From Gemmatimonadota bacterium (GTDB lineage: Bacteria > Gemmatimonadota > Gemmatimonadetes > Gemmatimonadales > Gemmatimonadaceae): a stretch of DNA of 12,445 nucleotides. The stretch lies in NCBI GenBank assembly GCA_031127185.1, contig JARIET010000051.1, positions 1 through 12,445 on the forward strand, read 5' to 3'. Both the position numbers and the translations under genes were made by a program. This document shows, one piece after another, positions 1 through 6,689 of the stretch (positions are counted from its first letter, which is position 1; the number at the start of each line of letters is the position of its first letter). A model generated the notes under the pieces. It searched no databases. It was not told the origin of the DNA and worked only from the letters and a program-made list of their open reading frames with translations.

Positions 1-455
1 GCATTCCCCGCAAAGATCGCGCGGTCTGCCACCGACCCTATGGTGACGATATCGCCGCTCTTTCGGACACGCATGGCTGGGAGGAATGCCTGGGCCAGCG
101 CAAACGGAACCTGCACGTTTAGCCGCAGCGCGTTCTCCAGTTCGGCCAGCGGCTGCTCTTCCAGCGTGGCGCTGGGAAAGGTCCCAGCGCTGTTGACCAG
201 AATGTCAGGCGCGCCACCGGCCCACTCATTCGCGCCAATAGCAAGTACCTCAACTGCGTGCGGGTCCGAAAGATCGAAGCCGAATGCGGCCGCACCCGGA
301 CCCAGCGTCTGTGCGACGGCTACGGCTGCGTCTCCCTGGCGCCCGACCACAGCAACGGCAGCGCCAGCGGCAGCCAGCGCGCGCGCAATCGCAGCCCCAA
401 TGCCCCGGGTACTGCCCGTCACCAGCGCCCGGCGGCCCGCGAGCGGCAGCGACAT
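1..455 (-). CDS. SDR-family NAD(P)-dependent oxidoreductase (partial, C-terminus off the left edge)
   Basis: About 151 N-terminal residues of a classical short-chain dehydrogenase/reductase are visible. The dinucleotide-binding motif TGSTRGIG is at residues 13-20, an NSAG motif (the usual NNAG position) at 88-91, the conserved Asn in LNV at 113, and the catalytic Ser in IGS at 141. The YxxxK Tyr would be expected at about residue 154, just outside the window. The ATG lies 3 nt after the folE stop codon, so this is the third gene of the pterin synthase-folE operon. That position suggests a pteridine reductase role (sepiapterin reductase-like or FolM-like) using NADPH in the cytoplasm. The visible half is generic, however, and a FabG-like or other SDR activity cannot be excluded. 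The family call is firm and the substrate is inference. Confidence 0.9.
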   Translation of the reverse strand, partial: MSLPLAGRRALVTGSTRGIGAAIARALAAAGAAVAVVGRQGDAAVAVAQTLGPGAAAFGFDLSDPHAVEVLAIGANEWAGGAPDILVNSAGTFPSATLEEQPLAELENALRLNVQVPFALAQAFLPAMRVRKSGDIVTIGSVADRAIFAGN

Positions 456-458
456 CGC

Positions 459-1130
459 CTAGAGCGAACCGGTGTGGGCGTACGCGAGCCGAAGGAACTC
501 GTCACGCGTGCGACCATCGTCGCGGAACGAACCCTTCAGCGCTGAGGTCACCGTGCGCGAGTTCTGCTTCTGCACGCCCCGCATCATCATGCAGAGGTGG
601 TACGCCTCAATCACCACGCCCACACCGATTGGATGGAGCACCTCTTCAATCGCCGCGGCCACCTGCTCAGTGAGCCGCTCCTGCACCTGCAGCCGGCGCG
701 AGAACACTTCGACGATTCGGGGCAGCTTGGACAGCCCCACGATCTTGCCGTTCGGGATGTAGGCAATGTGCGCACGCCCGAAGAACGGCAGCATGTGATG
801 CTCGCAGAGCGAGTACAGCTCGATGTCGCGCACCATCACCATCGACTCGTGCTCTTCCTCGAACACGGCATCGCCCACGACTTCGGCCACGCTCTGCTCA
901 TACCCGCGCGTCAGCCAGGCCATGGCGCGCGAGACGCGCAGCGGCGTCTTGACCAGCCCGTCCCGTGTTGTGTCTTCGCCGAGCAGTTCAATCTGTTGCC
1001 GAACGAGCTCCTGCAGTTGACCGCAACGAGCATCACCGATCCGCGACGGCTCTTCGCCAAACTCGCGCAGTTCGGCCATGGCCATCGCGTTGGCCCTCGA
1101 CGCGCGATCAGTTCCCGTCGTAGTCGACAT
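459..1130 (-). CDS. folE: GTP cyclohydrolase I
   Basis: This enzyme converts GTP to 7,8-dihydroneopterin triphosphate, the first step of folate, queuosine and biopterin synthesis. The protein has 223 residues, the normal length. CEHH at 109-112 and HLC at 178-180 supply the zinc ligands C109, H112 and C180. The core [20 protein letters not shown] (131-150) and the [16 protein letters not shown] block (181-196) are classic for the family and resemble the animal as well as the bacterial enzyme. The ATG at 1130 was chosen because GGAG sits 7 nt upstream (1138-1141). The frame stays open upstream to 1325 but runs through the preceding gene without family similarity. The chosen start overlaps the end of the pterin synthase gene by 23 nt, which indicates cotranscription and probable translational coupling. 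Confidence 0.97.
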   Translation of the reverse strand: MSTTTGTDRASRANAMAMAELREFGEEPSRIGDARCGQLQELVRQQIELLGEDTTRDGLVKTPLRVSRAMAWLTRGYEQSVAEVVGDAVFEEEHESMVMVRDIELYSLCEHHMLPFFGRAHIAYIPNGKIVGLSKLPRIVEVFSRRLQVQERLTEQVAAAIEEVLHPIGVGVVIEAYHLCMMMRGVQKQNSRTVTSALKGSFRDDGRTRDEFLRLAYAHTGSL

Positions 1131-1527
1131 AGTTGTTCTCCGTTTCCCAGAGCCGCAGATGCGACAGGCGCGCACCGTTGACGTTGAGCGCTGGTGCCAG
1201 CCGGCCCCAACACGAGACCACGATGTTCTCGGCCGTGGATCGAATACCGGACAGCCACGGCACATCGAGGTCGAGGTTCTTGTGGTCGAGGTCGTTGATG
1301 CAGGCGTCGTCCACCAGACGGTCAAGGTCGCCGAAGTCCATCACGTAGCCAGTGGACGCATCGGGGGTCCCGGCGATGGTGACTTCGAGCGTGTAGTTGT
1401 GCCCGTGGTAGTTCGGGCTGTTGCACTTGCCGAAGGTGCGCCGGTTTTCCTCGTCGGAGAGGGCCGGGTTGTGCAGGCGATGCGCGGCGCTGAAGCGCGC
1501 GAGGCGGGTGATGGTGACGATGGGCAC
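1108..1527 (-). CDS. 6-pyruvoyl-tetrahydropterin synthase / 6-carboxytetrahydropterin synthase (PTPS/QueD family)
   Basis: This enzyme acts on the dihydroneopterin triphosphate made by FolE. PTPS members make 6-pyruvoyl-tetrahydropterin for biopterin; QueD members make 6-carboxytetrahydropterin for queuosine. With the GTG at 1527 the protein has 139 residues, normal for the family. Zinc ligands are H16 (in SAAHR), H41 and H43 (HGH); the catalytic Cys is C35 (FGKC), with D81-H82 in [11 protein letters not shown] and E128 in [25 protein letters not shown] and ETENN are close to the human PTPS stretches as I remember them, unlike short E. coli QueD. This favours PTPS, but bacterial homologues are often labelled QueD. 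No Shine-Dalgarno is seen before the GTG. The frame extends upstream to 1719 through non-conserved leader sequence, so that extension was rejected. It is first in the operon with folE and the SDR. Confidence 0.92.
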   Translation of the reverse strand: MPIVTITRLARFSAAHRLHNPALSDEENRRTFGKCNSPNYHGHNYTLEVTIAGTPDASTGYVMDFGDLDRLVDDACINDLDHKNLDLDVPWLSGIRSTAENIVVSCWGRLAPALNVNGARLSHLRLWETENNYVDYDGN

Positions 1528-1564
1528 GGCAGTCGGGCGTTGAAGAAATAAATGTGGCAAAGAG

Positions 1565-1606
1565 ACGGAAGCTCCGGCCGGGGCGTACCCTGACCGGAGC
1601 TTCCGT
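1565..1606. repeat. Long inverted repeat / stem-loop in the pterin synthase leader
   Basis: Arms ACGGAAGCTCCGG (1565-1577) and CCGGAGCTTCCGT (1594-1606) are perfectly complementary over 13 bp. The stem continues inside with one mismatch and a GGG/CCC pairing that closes a four-base loop at 1584-1587. On the minus strand it ends 37 nt before the GTG of the pterin synthase gene and is followed by a moderately U-rich stretch (CUCUUUG, then UUUAUUUCUUC). It could be a terminator for transcripts arriving from the repair operon, an attenuator of the pterin operon, or a protein-binding palindrome. The tail is not a continuous U-run, so an intrinsic terminator is not established. Confidence 0.7.
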
Positions 1607-1720
1607 GGCGAACAGGACGAAGAGGGGTTTTTGAAGCCCTGTCGAATGTATGAGGCACTCACCCTGCCTTCCGCCTTCCCGCCGTGCGGGCATGACGTCA
1701 ACAGAGATATCGCACCCACC

Positions 1721-1756
1721 CGAAGGACTTATCGGCTCAAAAAGTCTGCCTCTTCG
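1721..1756. repeat. Bulged inverted repeat
   Basis: CGAAG (1721-1725) plus GACTT (1726-1730) pair with AAGTC (1742-1746) and CTTCG (1752-1756). An 11-nt loop separates the arms and a 5-nt bulge, TGCCT (1747-1751), lies on one side. This gives a 10-bp interrupted stem that can form on either strand. Function is unknown. It could belong to the 5' leader of the pterin operon (minus) or lie upstream of the small membrane-protein gene (plus). Confidence 0.4.
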
Positions 1757-1831
1757 TGCCTCACTAAAGAATGTAGGAATGGGTTGCCGGGGCGTCCAGA
1801 GGAAAAGCCGGACAGCGACCCGGAGGGCTCA

Positions 1832-1847
1832 GGGCACGTGCCATGCC
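1832..1847 (+). promoter_or_regulatory. Sigma-54-like -24/-12 sequence (tentative)
   Basis: GGGCACGTGCCATGCC matches the sigma-54 consensus TGGCACG-N4-TTGCW at 9 of its 12 fixed positions. The key GG (1833-1834) and GC (1845-1846) have the required spacing. A start of transcription near 1858 would lie just before the small membrane-protein gene. The site also overlaps a 10-bp palindrome, so the match may be coincidental, and no enhancer-binding regulator is seen nearby. Confidence 0.25.
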
Positions 1848-1880
1848 GCTGCCGCGTGACCCGGGGTAGATTTGTCGGCT

Positions 1881-2057
1881 GTGGATCCCATCCTGATTCT
1901 TTCCGCCGCAATGCTCGCCGTATGGGCCGTCGGCACCTGGTTTGACGGGCCGGGCTGGATTCACATCCTGCTCACGGCAGGTGTGTTTCTCTGGGTGTGG
2001 CGCGTGGTCACGCGCAAGACGGACAAGTCCGGCCGCGCCGGCAAGGGCGTCCGCTAG
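1881..2057 (+). CDS. Small membrane protein, lmo0937/DUF5670-like
   Basis: A 58-residue protein (61 if the TTG at 1872 is used) with two hydrophobic helices, roughly residues 3-18 and 25-41, and a basic C-terminal tail. The pattern of a short helix ending in WAVG, a turn, then GWIHILLTAG fits the lmo0937-family membrane proteins (DUF5670), whose function is unknown. These are typically about 50 residues and predicted to sit in the inner membrane. The start is ambiguous. GTG 1881 fits the family length and has TAGATT (1867-1872) 8 nt upstream, as in leaderless genes. TTG 1872 has GGGG (1863-1866) at ribosome-binding-site distance. Its TAG stop overlaps the stop of the convergent acetyltransferase gene in a shared CTAG. 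Confidence 0.72.
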   Translation: MDPILILSAAMLAVWAVGTWFDGPGWIHILLTAGVFLWVWRVVTRKTDKSGRAGKGVR

Positions 2058-3028
2058 ATCTCCCAGTTCGTCATCGCCACGCCTTTAGCGGCAATGACCT
2101 GAGGATAGCCGTCGAGCGTCATGCGAAGGTCAGTCCAGCGGACTCGACCTCCCTGTCTCATTACGGCCGCATACGCGTTGCGGTGCTCGCCCTGCATGCG
2201 CAGCGCCACCCGGGTAGTCGCTGACCGGCGCGCAAGTCCCGACAGACCGGGAAGCATGGCCTCGAACGCATCGTGATCCGCCGCCACAAGCTTGAGCACC
2301 CGCAGTTCATCGCGGGCGCGCGCTTCCACGAGTGGCGCCGCGTGGCACAGCGCAAACCCCGCAAGTTCCTGGCTCCGATAGTGCAGCAGCGTGTCGCCGA
2401 GAGAAAGGTCGTGTGTGAGTCGGATCTCGCGCGTGTAATCGGCACCCGGGACAACGGCTGCGGTCAGCGCAGCGCAGGCCGCCAAGGCATCCACCCGCGC
2501 CGCGCCATTGAGCAGCGAGAGAAGGCCTGGAACGGCAGGCGAGCCGCCGGCATCGAGGGTGAGCGTGACGGTCAGGTGACCAGGAATGAACCCGAGCCCG
2601 GAATAGAACCCGATATTGTCCACCGTTCGCGGCATCGTCTCGAGCCCGATGGTGCGACACCCCGTCGCCCGCAGATGCTCGATACCGGCGCGCACGATGC
2701 GTTTGCCCCAGCCGCCGCCCTGGCAATCGTCGCGCACGGCCAGCGGGCCCATCCATCCTTCCGCGCCCGACGCGTGCGCGATGTTGAATGCGGCAATCGC
2801 TCCGGTCGCATCGCGCCAGAGCATGGCGCCCGGTCCTGCGCCCTGGATCGCATACTGCCAGATGACAGGGTTAAGCGGCGGCACACGTACGCCGACGAGG
2901 CCGTCCCGTCTGTAGCGCTCGGTAAACGCGTTGCTGAACAACGCATTGAGCGCTTCGATGTCGCTCGTGCGGATCGGCTCGGGGCCGGTCAGCGGAGCGG
3001 GCATCGCGTGCTCGACGCGAATCGCCAT
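2054..3028 (-). CDS. GNAT-family N-acetyltransferase with degenerate second domain
   Basis: A 324-residue protein. The N-terminal half is a GNAT domain that transfers an acyl group from acyl-CoA. Motif A follows GPLAVRDD (94-101) and carries the Q/R-x-x-G-x-G/A pyrophosphate-binding signature as QGGGWG (103-108). A typical motif B, NIGFYSGLGF, is at 138-147. The remaining ~165 residues lack a second CoA signature but end in TDLRMTLDGYP, reminiscent of the C-terminal half of tandem GNAT proteins. The substrate is unknown. The ATG shares one base with the rad50 stop (TAATG), and GGAGAGG (3039-3045) lies 10 nt upstream within rad50. It is therefore the translationally coupled last gene of the nurA-herA-mre11-rad50 operon. 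Acetylation of a repair protein is conceivable but unproven. A later ATG at residue 9 is an alternative start. Confidence 0.88.
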   Translation of the reverse strand: MAIRVEHAMPAPLTGPEPIRTSDIEALNALFSNAFTERYRRDGLVGVRVPPLNPVIWQYAIQGAGPGAMLWRDATGAIAAFNIAHASGAEGWMGPLAVRDDCQGGGWGKRIVRAGIEHLRATGCRTIGLETMPRTVDNIGFYSGLGFIPGHLTVTLTLDAGGSPAVPGLLSLLNGAARVDALAACAALTAAVVPGADYTREIRLTHDLSLGDTLLHYRSQELAGFALCHAAPLVEARARDELRVLKLVAADHDAFEAMLPGLSGLARRSATTRVALRMQGEHRNAYAAVMRQGGRVRWTDLRMTLDGYPQVIAAKGVAMTNWEI

Positions 3029-5481
3029 TAACCCGCGACCTCTCCGACCGACGAGAGCGCATCGGCAAACTCGCGCCCAACGGCCGACTTCCGCGTGACG
3101 ATGGATGCGCCGGAATGCTCGTCGAATCGCACTTCCAGCACCTGGTCGAGTCCGTCGCGGACGTCCTCGATGTGCGTGATGAGGATGACCTGCTCGAAAC
3201 GGTCCTGCAATCCGCGCAGCAGCGATACCACATTCTGCCGGCGCGTGTCGTCGAGCGAGCCAAACACCTCGTCGAGCACGAGGAGCGAGAACGACTGTCC
3301 GGCCCGCTCCGCGATCATTTGCGAGATGGCCAGCCGCAGCACGAGGTTGGCGAGGTCCTCTTCGCCGCCGGAGATCACCGGCTTCGGCACGCCTTCCTCC
3401 AGCACCACGATCCGATACTTGTCGTCGAGTTCCAGTTCGGTGTATCGCGCGTCGGTCAACTCGGTGAGGAAGGCACTGGCGAGTTCTGACAACTCGGGAC
3501 GCATCGCGAAGTTCAGGTCCGTGCGGAGATCGGAATACGCCCGGTGCAGCTCGTCGTGGAGCTGCTTGTCGCGCTCCAACGCTTCCACTCGTGCAGCGGC
3601 GCGGGCAAGCTCCACACGCGACGCCGTCGCGCGTGATCGGGCCGCCTCGGCCGCACCGAGTTCGCTGGTGACGCTCGCCGTCGCCAGCATCGCGGCCTGC
3701 ACCTGTGCGGCGGCCGCAGCGTGCTGGTCGCGGAGCAGGCCGAACTCCTCCTCCGATAGCGCAAGCGCAGTGCGGCGCGACAACAAGTCCTGCTGTCGCG
3801 ACGCGAGCGACGCCACGCTCCGGCCCACGTTGTCGGACTCGCGCCGGAGCGCCGGCTCACGTTCCACCTGCGTCGTCAACCGGTTGGCCTGCGTACTCAA
3901 CGCCACCAGGCGCTCGAACTCCTCCTCCACCGCACGGTGCCGCGCGCGGTCGTACCCGGCCGGAATCGTCGCGAGATCCTGCACGAGTGCGGCATGCCGC
4001 TGTTCGCGTGCCGCGATATCGCGCGCGAGGTGCTCGAGCTGCTGCACCTTCATCTGCGTCTGCGCGAGTTTCCGTTCGAGCGTGCTCACCTCAGCAGCAA
4101 TGCGCCGTCGCTCGTCGTCCAGTTCGGCCACATCGTCCGGCATGGTCTCCAGCTGTTCAAGCCGCGCACGGAAGTACGACCCGTCGGCGCTGACGGTCTC
4201 GAGCTGCGAGTCCAGCACATCGAGCACCTGGCGGTAGTGGTCGAGCAGCGGACGCTGACAGGTGGGACAAACGCCCTGCTCGCCACGGGCCACCAGGCGG
4301 TCGCGCTGGTCCTTCAGTTCGGACCACTGGGCGCGCAACGCGTTGCGGCGCGTTTCCGCTTCCTGGCGGTCGCGTACCCACTCCGTGCGCCGAAGCTCGA
4401 GCTTACCCTGCGCCTCCTCGAGTTGGCGGCGGCGGGTTTCCAGATCCACCGTGACGCGTTCCTCAAGCTCGGGAGCGCCGCTCTTGGCCTCTTGATCGGC
4501 CCGGAGCGCGGCGAGATCGGTTCCCATTTCCGTTTCCTGCTCGAGCAGCGCGCGTCGCCGGCCATCGTGCGCTGCCAGATCCCGCAGCTTCGCGAGTTCC
4601 TGACCGATCTGGTCAAAAGGCGCCAGCTGCGCCGAGAGCGGTGCCAGCGCCCGACGTGCCTCGTCGACGTGCTGCAGATCAGTTGCGAGACGCTCGGCGT
4701 TGCGGCGCTGGGCGGAGAGTTCAATCTCCGTCACCCGAATGTCCGCTTCGAGTTGCTGCAGCTCATCGCGCTGCCGCTGGGCCACCGTCCAGCGCGGGCC
4801 GAGGCCATCGAGGAGCGCCTGCACGCGCGACCGCTCGATCTCGGCGTCAGCAAGCCGAGACGTGGCAGCCTGCACTTGTGCTGCGGCTTCGCTCTCCTGC
4901 GCTGCAAGGGCGTCGGCATCAGGCATCCCGCTGCGCATCCCGGCGATCTCGTTGCGCAGGTCGCGACGGCGCTGGTCCGCCAGTTCCTGCGCCACGCGCA
5001 ACCGCTCATAGCCCAGCACCCGCGACAGGAACTGTGCGCGCTCGGTGGCCGAGAGCGACGCCATCACCGCGAGTTCCTTCTGTCCGGTGAAATACGTGTT
5101 GAAGAACTCCGACCGGGTCATTCCGAGCCGTCGCTGGAGCACGTCTCCAACGGCAGTGGCGGAGTTGGCGATCGGTTGTTCGCCACCGTCGAGATAGATC
5201 TCGGCCATCGTCAGGCCGCGCACCACGCGATACCGGTGGCCGCCGAGTTCGAACTCGAGCTCGACCTTTACTTGCGCACGGGCCGTCGCGCGGAAGAAAC
5301 GGATGGAGTCCTTGCCGCCGCGCGCGGTATCGCCGCCATATAGCGCCCACGCGATCGCCTCGAGGAGGGTCGACTTGCCGACTCCGTTGGGCCCGATGAT
5401 TCCGGTGAGCCCGTCCTCGAACGCGAGATCGGAATCCACATGCTGACGAAAGTTGGTCAGGCGGAGCCGGTGGAGTTTCAC
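3028..5481 (-). CDS. sbcC: Rad50/SbcC-type SMC-like DNA repair ATPase
   Basis: ATPase partner of Mre11, which tethers and opens DNA ends for nuclease processing. The Walker A motif GPNGVGKST is at 30-38. Coiled-coil stretches run from about 160 to 395 and 420 to 655 around a zinc hook CPTC (C405, C408). The ABC signature SGGEEDLANLVLRLA is at 704-718, Walker B LLVLDEVF at 733-740 with D737 and E738, the D-loop SLDD at 742-745, and the switch His at 770. At 817 residues it is clearly shorter than E. coli SbcC (about 1050) and nearer to archaeal Rad50. It starts at a GTG overlapping the mre11 stop by 4 nt (GTGA), with AGGAGG (5486-5491) 4 nt upstream, indicating strong coupling to mre11. Confidence 0.96.
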   Translation of the reverse strand: MKLHRLRLTNFRQHVDSDLAFEDGLTGIIGPNGVGKSTLLEAIAWALYGGDTARGGKDSIRFFRATARAQVKVELEFELGGHRYRVVRGLTMAEIYLDGGEQPIANSATAVGDVLQRRLGMTRSEFFNTYFTGQKELAVMASLSATERAQFLSRVLGYERLRVAQELADQRRRDLRNEIAGMRSGMPDADALAAQESEAAAQVQAATSRLADAEIERSRVQALLDGLGPRWTVAQRQRDELQQLEADIRVTEIELSAQRRNAERLATDLQHVDEARRALAPLSAQLAPFDQIGQELAKLRDLAAHDGRRRALLEQETEMGTDLAALRADQEAKSGAPELEERVTVDLETRRRQLEEAQGKLELRRTEWVRDRQEAETRRNALRAQWSELKDQRDRLVARGEQGVCPTCQRPLLDHYRQVLDVLDSQLETVSADGSYFRARLEQLETMPDDVAELDDERRRIAAEVSTLERKLAQTQMKVQQLEHLARDIAAREQRHAALVQDLATIPAGYDRARHRAVEEEFERLVALSTQANRLTTQVEREPALRRESDNVGRSVASLASRQQDLLSRRTALALSEEEFGLLRDQHAAAAAQVQAAMLATASVTSELGAAEAARSRATASRVELARAAARVEALERDKQLHDELHRAYSDLRTDLNFAMRPELSELASAFLTELTDARYTELELDDKYRIVVLEEGVPKPVISGGEEDLANLVLRLAISQMIAERAGQSFSLLVLDEVFGSLDDTRRQNVVSLLRGLQDRFEQVILITHIEDVRDGLDQVLEVRFDEHSGASIVTRKSAVGREFADALSSVGEVAG

Positions 5482-6674
5482 GACTCCTCCTCTGGCGTTC
5501 CCTGCCCCGCCAGCGCGCTCACCTGCTCGGCATCGGCGAGATACTTGAGGCCGAGGGCGATGAGGGCTTCACGATCGACATCGCCGGTCAGCACCCGGCT
5601 GCGCAGGCTTTCGCGCAGGGTATCGGCCAGCGAGGGGCGTCGCCCGGGCGCGCCACTGCGATCCGAACGAATGATCTCGGGGCGGCGCGTGTCGAGATGG
5701 AACTGCAGCGCGCGGCGCTGCAGTTCGCGCAATGCCTTGTGATCGAGTTCGCGAGTCACGTGGCGCGCCACATCGCGCGCCACGAGCCGGACGACCTTGC
5801 CGTCAACACCACCCGGCAGCCGCGACACGACGGCGGCGATCGCGGCGTCAAGATCGGCCGCCGCCAGACCGCGCCCCTCAACAGGCGTCAGGTCCACGAA
5901 CTCGCGCACCACCGGGAGCGGATGGAACGTCTGCTTTCCCGTGACCAGGTCGCGCTCGATTATTCCCTTGCCCGGGAGCTTCTGGGCTTTCTGTGTCGCG
6001 ACCTCATTCCAGATGCTGGTGGACGTGTAGTCCGTCGCGCCGGAGTAATACGCATTCGGACCCACGCGCCGGTACACGTGGTAGTGACCAAGGCCGATGT
6101 AGTTCCAGGCCGATCCCTCCAGCACCGCAGCCGGCACCTTCAGCGCGGCGACTTCGTCGGGTCCGCGGTCGTCGGGATGAATGCCGTCCACTTCCGCGTG
6201 CGCGCACAGCACGTTGAACTCGGCCGCGGGATCGGGCGACCAGTCGAGCGGCTGGTTGTCGATCTCCGGGATCGCCAGAATGGACAGCTTTCGCTCGGGA
6301 AACTGGAGCCGCCGCATGCTGTGGTCGGCGACGTGAATCCCCAGCTGGGAGAAGAGCCGGAGGATGCAGGTGGATTCGCTCGATCGCGGCAATTCGTGAT
6401 TGCCGGCCGCCATGACGACGATCGTTTCCGGCAGTTCGCGCACCAGGCGCGAGAACTGCGCAAAGGCGTGAAGAATCGCCGGGTTGGTCGGCCGGACGGT
6501 GTGGAAGATGTCGCCCGCGACCAGCACGATCTCGGGCCGCAGCGCGATCACCTTCTCAATCGCATGACTGAACGACTTGGCAACATCCGCCTCGCGCTGG
6601 TTGATGCCGGCAGGCGTCGTCCGCTGGAACTGCCGGAACCCCAGATGCAGGTCGGAGAGATGGACGAGCCGCAT
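5478..6674 (-). CDS. sbcD: Mre11/SbcD-type DNA repair exonuclease
   Basis: Mn-dependent calcineurin-like phosphoesterase acting as the nuclease of the Mre11-Rad50 complex on DNA ends and hairpins. All phosphodiesterase motifs are visible in 398 residues: DLHLG (D8, H10), GDIFH (D55), GNHE (N92, H93), H159 in CAHAEVDG, and GHYH (H197, H199). The C-terminal ~120 residues hold the charged helical region expected to contact the Rad50 coiled-coil base. The ATG follows the herA stop by 15 nt. No clear Shine-Dalgarno is seen because the spacer is a GC-only run, so coupling to herA is likely. The gene ends in a 4-nt overlap with rad50. Confidence 0.96.
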   Translation of the reverse strand: MRLVHLSDLHLGFRQFQRTTPAGINQREADVAKSFSHAIEKVIALRPEIVLVAGDIFHTVRPTNPAILHAFAQFSRLVRELPETIVVMAAGNHELPRSSESTCILRLFSQLGIHVADHSMRRLQFPERKLSILAIPEIDNQPLDWSPDPAAEFNVLCAHAEVDGIHPDDRGPDEVAALKVPAAVLEGSAWNYIGLGHYHVYRRVGPNAYYSGATDYTSTSIWNEVATQKAQKLPGKGIIERDLVTGKQTFHPLPVVREFVDLTPVEGRGLAAADLDAAIAAVVSRLPGGVDGKVVRLVARDVARHVTRELDHKALRELQRRALQFHLDTRRPEIIRSDRSGAPGRRPSLADTLRESLRSRVLTGDVDREALIALGLKYLADAEQVSALAGQGTPEEES

Positions 6675-6689
6675 CGCCGCGCCGCGCGC

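Larger units (their letters stand above)
1528..1880. other. Intergenic/leader region with two inverted repeats and no recognised gene
   Basis: This stretch of about 350 nt separates the divergently read pterin synthase and small membrane-protein genes. I see no conserved coding sequence; the reading frames crossing it look like chance open frames. It contains a long perfect hairpin (1565-1606), a bulged hairpin (1721-1756), a 10-bp palindrome GGCACGTGCC (1833-1842) and a sigma-54-like sequence on the plus strand. I could not match it to preQ1, THF, TPP, cobalamin or SAM riboswitch consensus by eye. Confidence 0.6.

Noticed and set aside
1131..1325. N-terminal extension of folE to an upstream ATG
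   Set aside because: It runs through the pterin synthase gene in another frame, shows no family similarity, and the start at 1130 has a good ribosome binding site.
1565..1632. Intrinsic terminator on the plus strand formed by the hairpin and the T5 run at 1628-1632
   Set aside because: The T-run lies more than 20 nt after the stem, too far for an intrinsic terminator.
1528..1719. N-terminal extension of the pterin synthase
   Set aside because: The extra 64 residues translate the hairpin leader and have no counterpart in the family.
1528..1880. preQ1 or tetrahydrofolate riboswitch before the pterin operon
   Set aside because: No recognisable core sequence of these classes was found by eye; a covariance search is needed before any such label.
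3937..5343. 468-codon open frame on the plus strand opposite rad50
   Set aside because: The product is a low-complexity antisense translation without motifs. The minus strand encodes a full Rad50 with every ATPase motif, and such shadows are common in high-GC DNA.
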